Shown: positions 1 through 6,215, numbered from the stretch's first letter. The stretch: 6,263 nt of DNA from Alkalibacter sp964582705 (GCA_964582705.1 CAZOTE010000104.1:1-6263); one strand, 5' to 3'. Program-made: numbers and translations. Notes: generated from the sequence alone by a model not told the origin.

Positions 1-16
1 TATAGTGTTGTATCGA

Positions 17-103
17 TTACTCGTCAATTTGGATTTCAATTCCAGACTTAAATTCCACAAAGAAATAGTCATCATAAACCGTTATCTTTTCCAAGAGAGT
101 CCT
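17..103 (-). pseudogene. C-terminal remnant of a serine site-specific recombinase
   Basis: The minus strand reads RTLLEKITVYDDYFF, continues VEFKSGIEIQIDE, and stops at TAA (17-19). A short strand ending in ITVYDD, a few residues, then FKSG or FKDG and an acidic tail is, from memory of the family, the extreme C-terminus of large serine recombinases of integrative elements in Firmicutes. Only 28 codons are present. The frame is closed immediately upstream by TGA at 104-106, so the resolvase catalytic domain, the zinc-ribbon and the coiled coil are all missing and no active enzyme is made. The fragment overlaps, in a different frame, the end of the RFRSRLEARW fragment, which suggests a deletion junction at about 101-104. 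The family assignment rests on a short tail, so it is moderate. Confidence 0.5.
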
Positions 104-213
104 TCATAAGTTAGACCGACTGCATTGAAAAAGACTGCCCAACGAGCTTCAAGTCGACTGCGAAATCGATGTCCGTCATATTCTGTTTCAATTGCTTTAA
201 TATCATTACTCAC
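82..213 (-). pseudogene. Truncated N-terminus of an RFRSRLEARW-motif mobile-element protein
   Basis: Reading from GTG at 213-211, the minus strand encodes 43 residues: a polar lead, then YDGHRFRSRLEARWAVFFN and AVGLTYEG, then LSWKR and a TAA stop (82-84). The Y-x-G-x-RFRSRLEARWA-x-FF block followed by a hydrophobic G-x-x-YE is a familiar start of a conserved phage and plasmid protein, often annotated hypothetical and possibly nuclease-related. In intact copies the YE is normally followed by a longer acidic or glycine-rich stretch and a PDF-type segment. Here that is lost right after TYE, where serine-recombinase sequence begins in another frame. A Shine-Dalgarno AAGGAGG lies at 225-231, 11 bases before the GTG, which is rather far. 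The start overlaps the end of the preceding small reading frame by 8 bases (GTGAGTAA), a coupled layout typical of mobile-element operons. Other in-frame ATG codons upstream (for example 246-244) are possible but lack a comparable site. A 43-residue stub is unlikely to be functional. Confidence 0.6.
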
Positions 214-388
214 GAACGAATAAGCCTCCTTCTTCAAATGCAACATAATTACCATCATTCATTTCCTGTAAGAACTCTCAAAACAGGGTTGCCGCCTATA
301 CTGGATTATGGTGTTCCGGGTAAGTAATGATCCAATTGTGGTTCCTCCCGTCATGCACCAGACAAATCAATTTTATCCGTATTAATAA
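206..388 (-). pseudogene. Small mobile-element reading frame broken by two in-frame stops
   Basis: One minus-strand frame reads HDGRNHNWIITYPEHHNPV, stop TAG (296-298), AATLF, stop TGA (278-280), then EFLQEMNDGNYVAFEEGG, LFVRE and a final TAA (206-208). The three pieces lie in the same frame and read like continuous protein: WIITYPEHHNPV and EMNDGNYVAFEEGGLFVRE both look like genuine coding sequence. I therefore read it as a gene of roughly 60 residues inactivated by two nonsense changes. I do not recognise the family. No good ATG is visible, and upstream the frame is closed by TAG at 389-391. Its last bases overlap the start of the RFRSRLEARW fragment, so the two were probably neighbours in one operon of the decayed element. 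Alternatively, the second half alone could be expressed from the ATG at 262-260, but no ribosome site supports that. Confidence 0.45.
225..231 (-). promoter_or_regulatory. Shine-Dalgarno site of the RFRSRLEARW fragment
   Basis: On the minus strand AAGGAGG lies 11 bases upstream of the GTG at 213. It sits inside the preceding small reading frame (within its EEGG codons), as expected for translationally coupled mobile-element genes. The spacing is longer than the usual 5-9 bases. It supports the choice of GTG as the original start of the now truncated gene. Confidence 0.45.
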
Positions 389-609
389 CTAATAGCAGCT
401 CAATTGACCCTTCCATGAATAATTATACTGGTTTGTCTTTAATTATCTTCGTTAGGCTTTTTCAAAAATCCAATTCAACCTTTGCTCGACTTACTGATGA
501 AAATTGGTTTGTTGAGCAAGCCCTAAATACTGTGTTATCTGACAAAGTGCCAGCGTTGCCACCAAGTATTTCCCTTTTAAAATCATTTGTGTCAGATGTA
601 TCAAGTATT
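389..609. other. Stretch without a convincing gene; possible remnant
   Basis: No gene can be supported here. On the minus strand a frame from about 640 down to the TGA at 463-465 is open and includes ILGGNAGTLSDNTVFRACST, but it has no start codon with a ribosome site and overlaps the end of the DUF1905 gene. A short ATG frame (MEGSIELLLVINTDKIDLSG) lies at 415-353, also without a ribosome site. On the plus strand a frame is open from 331 to 771, but its right part is antisense to the DUF1905 coding sequence and it has no ribosome site. A 9-base direct repeat CAAGTATTT occurs at 563-571 and 602-610, the second copy touching the DUF1905 stop. The stretch is best read as intergenic DNA or degraded element sequence. 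Confidence 0.4.
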
Positions 610-888
610 TTAATCGTGCAAAAACAAAGTCACATTAACTGTATCTCCGCCGCTTTTACCGATTGCCTCTCTAATCTTTCTATTGATCGAGATTATCTTG
701 TCTTCATTTTTCCTTGGAGCCAAATTAATGCTTTTTACTTCATAACCGTCAATTGTCCCGGATACCTTTAGAAAACCCCATTTCCCCTCAATATCTGCAG
801 TCCCTGGAATTCTAAGGTGGTATGTCCACGCTCCAAATCCTCTCTTATATTCCAATTTGAGTTCTTGATTATCAACAATCTTTATCAT
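610..888 (-). CDS. DUF1905 domain protein
   Basis: A 92-residue soluble protein with no signal peptide or membrane segment. It matches the DUF1905 pattern as I remember it: an N-terminal strand (KLEYKRGFGAWTYHLRIP, about 11-28), a central KVSGTIDG turn (41-48), then the SINRKIREAIGKSGGD segment (67-82) followed by VNVTLFL. These form the small beta-barrel typical of the family. Members occur alone or joined to further C-terminal sequence, such as a YdeI/OmpD-associated-type domain. Here translation stops at HD directly after the barrel, so the protein is a single domain; whether a longer ancestor was shortened cannot be decided. The ATG at 888 is chosen because AAAGGAG lies at 900-906, 11 bases upstream. 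The biochemical role of the family is not established. It follows the DUF2513 gene on the same strand by about 190 bases containing possible terminators, so it is probably transcribed separately. Confidence 0.75.
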   Translation of the reverse strand: MIKIVDNQELKLEYKRGFGAWTYHLRIPGTADIEGKWGFLKVSGTIDGYEVKSINLAPRKNEDKIISINRKIREAIGKSGGDTVNVTLFLHD

Positions 889-965
889 TATGAGTTCAGC
901 TCCTTTCTTTAAAATTTTTCAAATAAATATATAATTTTACTAAAAGCCACGAAATTGTTACTTGA

Positions 966-980
966 TGAATGATTCATTCA
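966..980. repeat. Perfect inverted repeat TGAATGA-T-TCATTCA
   Basis: Two 7-base arms flank a single T. This is too tight to fold as a hairpin in RNA, so if functional it would more likely be a protein-binding palindrome. It lies about 80 bases upstream of the DUF1905 start, a plausible operator position, but no factor can be named. Confidence 0.35.
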
Positions 981-996
981 ACTTGTAGTAATGGGT

Positions 997-1011
997 CTGG
1001 GATTCTCCCAG
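997..1011. repeat. Inverted repeat CTGGGA-TTC-TCCCAG
   Basis: Six-base arms with a 3-base loop. On the plus strand it is followed by GATAAAAAA, so no U-tract follows in that direction. On the minus strand it lies after the T-run at 1020-1015 that ends the preceding hairpin pair. It may be part of a compound 3' structure behind the DUF2513 gene or a separate operator-like site. Confidence 0.35.
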
Positions 1012-1014
1012 GAT

Positions 1015-1055
1015 AAAAAATCAAATGTGATTTTGGCAAGTGTATAAACACTTGC
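1015..1055 (-). terminator. Possible compound terminator after the DUF2513 gene
   Basis: In the minus direction, about 22 bases past the DUF2513 stop, the sequence forms an 8-base-pair stem GCAAGTGT/ACACTTGC with a 4-base loop (1055-1036). Directly after it comes a 7-base-pair AT-rich stem AAAATCA/TGATTTT with a 4-base loop (1034-1017), whose descending arm runs into six T residues (1020-1015). The second hairpin plus T-run resembles a weak intrinsic terminator; the first stem is stronger but lacks an immediate T-run. Placement between two same-strand genes fits a terminator or an attenuating 3' structure. Confidence 0.45.
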
Positions 1056-1077
1056 ATTGCTTGCCATTATTCTTTAA

Positions 1078-1467
1078 CTAATTTCCCTTCATTATCGAAT
1101 TTGTTATTCCTTCAACTGTTGCAGAAATAAGGGCATTTGCAACCGACTTAATTGTGTCTATAACCAATGGTAAACCTTTTTTGGTAATTGTTTCTTTGAC
1201 TTTCTTCCACTGAGAATCGTCCCTTATTTTTTCCAGGAAGTCATTCCCATCCCAAGTTAGAGAACCGACACCAAACACATAAATTTCGTTGTCAGCATAT
1301 TGTGCTTTATAGTCCGAAATCAGACCTGCTTCATATAGAATTTTACAGTGATAAGCAACCGTCACGGTATCATATCCATCAACAGCCAAATCGTATATGG
1401 CTGTTGAGCTATATTTATCTTCAATTTCCAGTAATATCAGGCGAACAAGGTCCATATCTCGTTTCAT
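1078..1467 (-). CDS. DUF2513 family protein
   Basis: A 129-residue protein beginning MKRDMDLVRLILLEIEDK, the characteristic start of DUF2513, followed by a YDTVTVAYHCKILYEAGLI segment (about 32-50) that resembles the recognition part of a winged helix. Then come GVGSLTWDGNDFLEKIRDDS (about 66-85) and a helical C-terminus (KKVKETITKKG, then DTIKSVANALISATVEG). The family is a small predicted winged-helix-like protein found in bacterial genomes, phages and integrative elements; its function is unknown to me. The ATG at 1467 is preferred because GGGAGG lies at 1473-1478, 5 bases upstream, and the family normally starts MKRDMDL. The gene lies 172 bases downstream of hsdR on the same strand, with a promoter candidate in the gap, so it is probably not strictly part of the restriction operon. 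A regulatory role is possible but is inference from the fold only. Confidence 0.8.
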   Translation of the reverse strand: MKRDMDLVRLILLEIEDKYSSTAIYDLAVDGYDTVTVAYHCKILYEAGLISDYKAQYADNEIYVFGVGSLTWDGNDFLEKIRDDSQWKKVKETITKKGLPLVIDTIKSVANALISATVEGITNSIMKGN

Positions 1468-1480
1468 TTTAGCCTCCCAC

Positions 1481-1639
1481 GTGCTTAATTGTAATCAAGT
1501 TAAAATTATGTGTGTCTACCACTCAATCAATAATGTTTTTGATCTTCATCGGGATCCAGGACAAATGTGCTTGCTTCCCAATCTTATGTTTCAGGTATTT
1601 TGATCTTGTACTTAATCGTATATGGATTATGTAAATTAT
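1481..1639. other. Spacer between hsdR and the DUF2513 gene
   Basis: No complete gene is seen. On the minus strand an 18-codon stop-to-stop stretch at 1527-1583 reads DWEASTFVLDPDEDQKHY and looks protein-like, but it has no start codon and may be a vestige of a lost gene or chance. A 10-base direct repeat TTTTGATCTT occurs at 1537-1546 and 1598-1607. No clear intrinsic terminator follows the hsdR stop; only a weak GGGA/TCCC pairing with a long loop is visible. Confidence 0.35.
1503..1530 (-). promoter_or_regulatory. Weak candidate promoter for the DUF2513 gene
   Basis: On the minus strand TTGATT (1530-1525) and TAATTT (1508-1503) are separated by 16 bases. This would place transcription start near 1496 and give a leader of about 28 bases carrying the GGGAGG site. 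Both hexamers depart from consensus (TTGACA and TATAAT). An alternative pair, GACACA and TACAAT (1493-1488), would leave an implausibly short leader. Confidence 0.25.
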
Positions 1640-4600
1640 TTAGATACTATCCGTCCACATCTCACACTGCCCGATAACTGTGGCGATTGCATCTTCAAGA
1701 CCTTCAGGCGGATATTTATACTTCTTCAAAAGTTTCTTGACCATACGCCTCATACCTGCACGGGCAGACTCTTTCTTCTGCCAGTCTATGGTACGGTTTT
1801 TGCGGAGCATTTCTGTGAGTTCGTGGGTAAGTTCAACGAGGTCCTTGTTCTCATAGAAATCCTTGACTGCTTCCGGTCGGGTTAGCGCATCATAGAACGC
1901 CAATTCCTCTGCGCTCAAACCCATTGCGTCGCCCTCTGCATGAGCATTTGCCATTTCTTTTGCCATCTTCATTAGCTCAGCAATTACTTCTTCGTTAGAA
2001 AGCATGCCGTTAAGGTATGCCTTCATTGCTCGAGAGAGCATCTCGGAGAACTTTTCGGATTTTACAAGATTCGTTCTGCGGTATAGCGAGACTTGCTCTG
2101 CAAGCAATTTTTTTAGAATTTCAACGGCTAAGTTGCGTTCCTTCATCTTTGCGATTTCATCAAGGAACTTAGGATCAAATAGAGAAAACCCTGTGTCAAT
2201 ATCCGAAAATAAGTTGATAACACCTTCACTTTGAATGCTCGCCTTTAGAAGTTCATTAATGCGGGTGTTAATTTCCTTCAGTGATAAAGGCTTACCTTCA
2301 CCGGTCAACCTGGTCAGAAGAGTACGCACCGCCTCGAAGAATGCTGCCTCATAGCGTTGTTCTGGTTTCAGCAACGAACGACAAAGAGACAGTGCCTGAC
2401 GTAGTAGCATTGCTTCTTTAATGAACGATTCACGTTGTTTTTCTTTATCCACTCCCGAAATAAAGTTCACTCCGCCGCTGATGGATTTAGCACGAGTAAG
2501 GTCGGTGGCCTTTTCATCCATAAAGCTGGACAAGTCGAATCCAAAAAACAGATCGCGGCAAACCTCCAGTTTTTCTACGAATTTTGGCAAAGCAGTCTTA
2601 GCAATGTCCGTATCGCCGTAGTTACTCTTGTCACGGTTGGTGTAGTCATTCATTGCTTGTTTCAGTGCTGAGGCTATTCCTACATAATCGACTACCAACC
2701 CTCCTTCTTTATCCTTATAAACCCGATTAACTCGAGCTATGGCCTGCATCAAATTATGTCCTGCCATAGGCTTATAGACATACATGGTTGCAAGAGAAGG
2801 GACATCAAAGCCCGTTAGCCACATGTCTACGACAATAGCGATTTTCATTGGATCATTGTCATCTTTGAATTTCTTGGCCAAATCATCACGGCGACGTTTA
2901 TTACCAATGATACTGCGCCACTCTTCTGGATCTTTGTTGCTATCGGTCATGACGACGCCAACTTTTTCTGTCCATTCTGGGCGCAACTGGAGTATTTTAT
3001 CGTAAATTTTCATCCCGATGGCGCGAGAGTATGCAACAATCATGGCCTTGCCTGTCAGTTCGTATTGGCGGTTTTCTTCATAGTGTTTGATAATGTCTAC
3101 GCAAAGAGCTGTTATCGTCTGGTCCGCACCGAGAATGCTTTCCATCTGGCCTAGTTCTTTCTTGCTCTTTTCTACAAGGTAAGGCTCTGCGCTTTCCGCT
3201 ACAAGATCGTATTCAGCGTCGATACGGTGCAAGACATCCTCATCTAGCTTAAGGTGGATCACGCGGCTTTCGTAATACACAGGACGTGTTGCGCCGTCTT
3301 CTACAGCTTGGGTCATATCATAAATGTCTATATAGTTTCCAAAAACCTCAATGGTGGAGCGATCTTTCGAGGAAATCGGTGTTCCTGTAAATCCAATGTA
3401 TGTTGCATTAGGTAGGCTTTCACGTATGATAAGGCCAAATGACTTTTGAATCCGCCCGGTCTGACTGTCAACCCTTTCGTCGATAAACTGACTGCGATGC
3501 GCTTCGTCCGCTATGACGATTACATTACGTCGGTCAGATAAAAACTCGGAGCTTTCCTCAAATTTCTGTGCGGTCGCAAAGATAATGCCGTTTGCCTGCC
3601 GTCCAGCAAGCAATTCTTTCAAATGGGTTCTGCTTTCGGCCTGTTGAGGTGTTTGACGGAGAAAACCCGCACATTTTGCGAATTGGCCAAAAAGCTGATC
3701 GTCGAGATCGTTTCGATCTGTCAATACAACGATTGTGGGAGAGTTTAGCACTTCCTGTAAAAGATGGGCATAGAAAACCATTGATAGCGATTTGCCACTG
3801 CCCTGTGTATGCCAAAACACACCGCCCTTTCCGTCCGTCTCAGTAGCTTTGATGGCAGAGGCGGCTGCTTTTCGTACAGCGAAATATTGATGGTATGCAC
3901 CAAGGATTTTGGCATCACCGGAAAAACAGATAAAATTACTGATTATATCAAGCAGTCGCTCCTTTTCAAATATTCCCTCAAGGAATGTATCAAATTGAGC
4001 ATACTGTGTATTTTCATAGCTACCGTCTTTTGTTTTCCATTCCATAAAGCGGTCTTCACCTGCTGTGATAGTTCCTGCTTTAGAGATGGCAAGATCACTC
4101 ATCACTAGAAAGGCGTTGTATATAAACAGCGATGGTATCTCATGCATATAGTTACGAAGTTGCAAGAATGCTTCGCTCGCATCCGTTTCCTCACGACTGG
4201 GCGACTTGAGCTCAAGTACTACAACAGGGAGACCATTAAGGAATACGATAACGTCAGGGCGCTTTTCGCTATTCTCAATTATGGTCCATTGATTGGCAAC
4301 GGTAAAAGTGTTACGTTCAACATTTTTAAAGTCGACTAGATAAACGAGAGAAGACCGCTGTTCACCACTATTAAAGTAACTTACCGAGACACCGTTTTGG
4401 AGATAGTCCATGAATTGGATGTTCTTCTGCAATACCGTGCCACCCTCAAAATTGCGCAACTTATATACAGCCTCGTAAAGTGCGACTTCTGGTAGCTGGG
4501 GATTTACCCGATGCAACGCAGCAAGCAACTCCTCTTTGTGTAGCGGGTCCGTATAATCACGGGCAAAATCAGGTGCGTAAATATGGCTGTACCCCAAGGT

Positions 4601-4654
4601 GTCGCGAAACACCTCTAAAACAGCATTTTCGTAATTTGCTTCGGTATATGGCAT
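1640..4654 (-). CDS. hsdR: Type I restriction enzyme, R (endonuclease/translocase) subunit
   Basis: A full-length 1004-residue HsdR, within the usual size of about 950-1100. In the type I complex (R2M2S) it binds the MTase core, pulls DNA through using ATP, and cuts unmodified DNA far from the recognition site. An N-terminal RecB-like PD-(D/E)XK nuclease shows D134 (RPDVIVF), E148 and K150 (VLELKSP) and the QxxxY motif Q165-Y169. The first RecA-like motor domain carries Walker A HTQGSGKS (282-289), motif Ia VVLTDRNDLDDQ (309-320), DEAH (383-386) and motif III GFTGTP (421-426). The second carries AMIVAYSRAIGMKIY (motif IV, 537-551), VVDMWLTGFDVP (motif V, 608-619) and QAIARVNR (motif VI, 637-644). 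The C-terminal helical region includes TIDWQKKESARAGMRRMVKK (955-974) and the YPPEGLEDA block, typical of the region that contacts the methylase. All key residues are present and there is no frameshift, so it should be active. The ATG at 4654 follows AAAGGAGG by 8 bases. It lies 33 bases after the DUF3800 gene and is probably co-transcribed with it. HsdM is not in the window. Confidence 0.97.
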   Translation of the reverse strand: MPYTEANYENAVLEVFRDTLGYSHIYAPDFARDYTDPLHKEELLAALHRVNPQLPEVALYEAVYKLRNFEGGTVLQKNIQFMDYLQNGVSVSYFNSGEQRSSLVYLVDFKNVERNTFTVANQWTIIENSEKRPDVIVFLNGLPVVVLELKSPSREETDASEAFLQLRNYMHEIPSLFIYNAFLVMSDLAISKAGTITAGEDRFMEWKTKDGSYENTQYAQFDTFLEGIFEKERLLDIISNFICFSGDAKILGAYHQYFAVRKAAASAIKATETDGKGGVFWHTQGSGKSLSMVFYAHLLQEVLNSPTIVVLTDRNDLDDQLFGQFAKCAGFLRQTPQQAESRTHLKELLAGRQANGIIFATAQKFEESSEFLSDRRNVIVIADEAHRSQFIDERVDSQTGRIQKSFGLIIRESLPNATYIGFTGTPISSKDRSTIEVFGNYIDIYDMTQAVEDGATRPVYYESRVIHLKLDEDVLHRIDAEYDLVAESAEPYLVEKSKKELGQMESILGADQTITALCVDIIKHYEENRQYELTGKAMIVAYSRAIGMKIYDKILQLRPEWTEKVGVVMTDSNKDPEEWRSIIGNKRRRDDLAKKFKDDNDPMKIAIVVDMWLTGFDVPSLATMYVYKPMAGHNLMQAIARVNRVYKDKEGGLVVDYVGIASALKQAMNDYTNRDKSNYGDTDIAKTALPKFVEKLEVCRDLFFGFDLSSFMDEKATDLTRAKSISGGVNFISGVDKEKQRESFIKEAMLLRQALSLCRSLLKPEQRYEAAFFEAVRTLLTRLTGEGKPLSLKEINTRINELLKASIQSEGVINLFSDIDTGFSLFDPKFLDEIAKMKERNLAVEILKKLLAEQVSLYRRTNLVKSEKFSEMLSRAMKAYLNGMLSNEEVIAELMKMAKEMANAHAEGDAMGLSAEELAFYDALTRPEAVKDFYENKDLVELTHELTEMLRKNRTIDWQKKESARAGMRRMVKKLLKKYKYPPEGLEDAIATVIGQCEMWTDSI

Positions 4655-4662
4655 ACGGTTAA

Positions 4663-4670
4663 CCTCCTTT
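4663..4670 (-). promoter_or_regulatory. Ribosome binding site of hsdR
   Basis: AAAGGAGG on the minus strand, 8 bases upstream of the hsdR ATG at 4654, is an almost ideal match to the 16S rRNA tail. It fixes the start and indicates efficient independent initiation after the DUF3800 gene. Confidence 0.8.
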
Positions 4671-4687
4671 ATACTGAATAGCTTCCG

Positions 4688-6184
4688 TTACAAAATATCT
4701 GCGAAATATCCTTCTTCGGTCTTGGAAAACATAACTTTAGACGGAAACAAGTTCTCACCCAAATTTGCAAAACCAACTAAAGTCATAGCCCATTCAGATA
4801 ATTCCGTTGGAATTCGATAGCACTTTGCTTCAGTCTCTTCTGTTACAGTAATCATTGGAATCATCTCTTTGCTAAAGCCTACCGACAAAACATTGCATAT
4901 TCGTTGGCCGCTTTTAATGACAAGCATTGGCTGCCTGCTAGTATCGAAATAAACCTTTGCACCACGTTGGTTATAGAAATAGTCTTTTGTGGTGTCGTCC
5001 ACAGGATCAATTGGAAGCTTATTCCGCATACGATCAAAATAGTCAGCCAGGCTTTCGCAAGTATAAGCGTTAAAGTATTCGCCTTGCATTTCAAGATCTT
5101 TCTTTATCTCTTCTGCTGATTCGAAATGATTCATAAACCCCAAGAGAGCAATAAGCACAATAAAGTCGTCTGAATAGGTTCCGGCATACGACTTATACCA
5201 AGCCTTATTCAAATCGACTGCAACTTGATACATCTTCTTGTAAAGGGCAAGTTGTCGCTCGTTTAGCACGAACCAGCTTTTATCAAGAATCTTCTTGTTT
5301 ACCTGCTCTTCTGGCGAGGCATAACGCAGCGTACTATGTAGCGCCTTAAGCAATTTGGAAATGACCCCTGCTAACAAATCTGCCATGCGAATCCCGCAGG
5401 AGGTCAACGAATCGACTTCGGTTACCGGGTATAAGCCCACTCGTTCCGCTGCTTTTACTGTATTACCATTTTCGCCTTCCTTGTCAATGATTAGCGAATA
5501 GGTATGAATAGCTTTTTCATCCAGATATTTTTTGAAGCCTACGAAAGAAATATCGTAATTCCAGTTGATTGTTCTAATCGTAGATATATCATCCAAAATT
5601 ATTAGAATTTGGCTGAATTGCTCAATTTCCATTTTCTTCAGCGTTTCATTTGCCTTATCCTTTTCTATCTGGGCTGAAAAGAAGCTCTTCAACAAAGCGA
5701 TCAGTTCGCCCGTGTTCTCATAAAGCCCCGCCATAATGTCGCTTGGCTGATACAAGACTAATGCCTTCGTGATTGAATATTTCATCGCGTCCATGTCCAC
5801 GAAAAAGGTATTTACGTAATCTTCAAATAGCTGACGGATGATATATTCAATTTTACTTATGACTGCATAGTAGACAAAGATTCTTTCATCGAACAAACCC
5901 AAGAAGTCTTCCAGCAAAGAAAGATTGTCCTTGTTCAACGATGCAAAACCACTTTTCAGTTGGCTCTGCTTGATAGTGGTGCTTTTCAATTCGCCATCGG
6001 ACTGCCTGTGCTGATACTTCTCTTCAAATGCGCTATACCTTTCATACAAACTGGGTTGATTCTCAGAGAGCCAGCCAATGATAACCGCGATAAAACTGTC
6101 GGAGTAATTCTCCGCAGTTATTGTTTTATGGTTAATTTTCCTGCTATGCCCGGATTCGTCATAGAAGAAATTGAATTTGTCCAT
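4688..6184 (-). CDS. DUF3800 family protein between hsdS and hsdR
   Basis: A 498-residue soluble protein. The N-terminus MDKFNFFYDESGHSRK carries the hallmark Y-D-E-S-G of DUF3800 (D9, E10). Further features are a GELKSTTI segment (64-71, E65 and K67), LIILDD (194-199), SLIIDKEGEN (230-239, D234) and GIRMADLLAGVISK (264-277, D269). This conserved acidic series fits the predicted RNase H-like nuclease fold of the family, in which these acids would bind metal; no member's activity is claimed here. Most DUF3800 proteins are about 220-350 residues, so the part after about 330 is an extension I do not recognise. It includes a mixed helical part and a C-terminal strand-rich segment (about 409-498). 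I start at the ATG at 6184 because AAAGGAGG lies 6 bases upstream and it gives the family start; a GTG at 6253 would lie inside the upstream gene. It sits 31 bases after a probable hsdS and 33 bases before hsdR, so it is very likely one operon. A role as a restriction accessory or separate defence effector is inference. Confidence 0.85.
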   Translation of the reverse strand: MDKFNFFYDESGHSRKINHKTITAENYSDSFIAVIIGWLSENQPSLYERYSAFEEKYQHRQSDGELKSTTIKQSQLKSGFASLNKDNLSLLEDFLGLFDERIFVYYAVISKIEYIIRQLFEDYVNTFFVDMDAMKYSITKALVLYQPSDIMAGLYENTGELIALLKSFFSAQIEKDKANETLKKMEIEQFSQILIILDDISTIRTINWNYDISFVGFKKYLDEKAIHTYSLIIDKEGENGNTVKAAERVGLYPVTEVDSLTSCGIRMADLLAGVISKLLKALHSTLRYASPEEQVNKKILDKSWFVLNERQLALYKKMYQVAVDLNKAWYKSYAGTYSDDFIVLIALLGFMNHFESAEEIKKDLEMQGEYFNAYTCESLADYFDRMRNKLPIDPVDDTTKDYFYNQRGAKVYFDTSRQPMLVIKSGQRICNVLSVGFSKEMIPMITVTEETEAKCYRIPTELSEWAMTLVGFANLGENLFPSKVMFSKTEEGYFADIL

Positions 6185-6190
6185 CGGCTG

Positions 6191-6198
6191 CCTCCTTT
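6191..6198 (-). promoter_or_regulatory. Ribosome binding site that sets the DUF3800 start
   Basis: AAAGGAGG on the minus strand, 6 bases before the ATG at 6184. This decides against the longer frame beginning at GTG 6253, which would add 23 residues of unrelated sequence read out of frame from the upstream gene and has no comparable site. Confidence 0.8.
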
Positions 6199-6215
6199 CG
6201 CAGTTTGGTAAATCA

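Noticed and set aside
379..440. TATAAT-like box near 424-429 (minus strand) as a promoter
   Set aside because: No acceptable -35 hexamer lies 16-18 bases upstream, and the next reading frame (MEGSIELLL) lacks a ribosome site.
415..771. Plus-strand 118-codon frame as a real gene
   Set aside because: The right part is antisense to the DUF1905 barrel, there is no Shine-Dalgarno before the ATG, and no family is recognised. It is kept only as a finding.
1537..1607. Direct repeat TTTTGATCTT as a possible regulatory or CRISPR-like repeat
   Set aside because: There are only two 10-base copies 51 bases apart in AT-rich DNA, which chance can explain.
3558..3815. 85-codon minus-strand frame within hsdR
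   Set aside because: It overlaps the helicase motif I region of hsdR in another frame and is a shadow of its coding sequence.
1622..4662. Several plus-strand frames of 60-99 codons across the hsdR region
   Set aside because: All are antisense to a fully intact hsdR, have no ribosome sites and show no recognisable domain.
4879..6211. Frames on both strands within the DUF3800 gene
   Set aside because: They are shadows; the main frame carries the conserved family motifs throughout.
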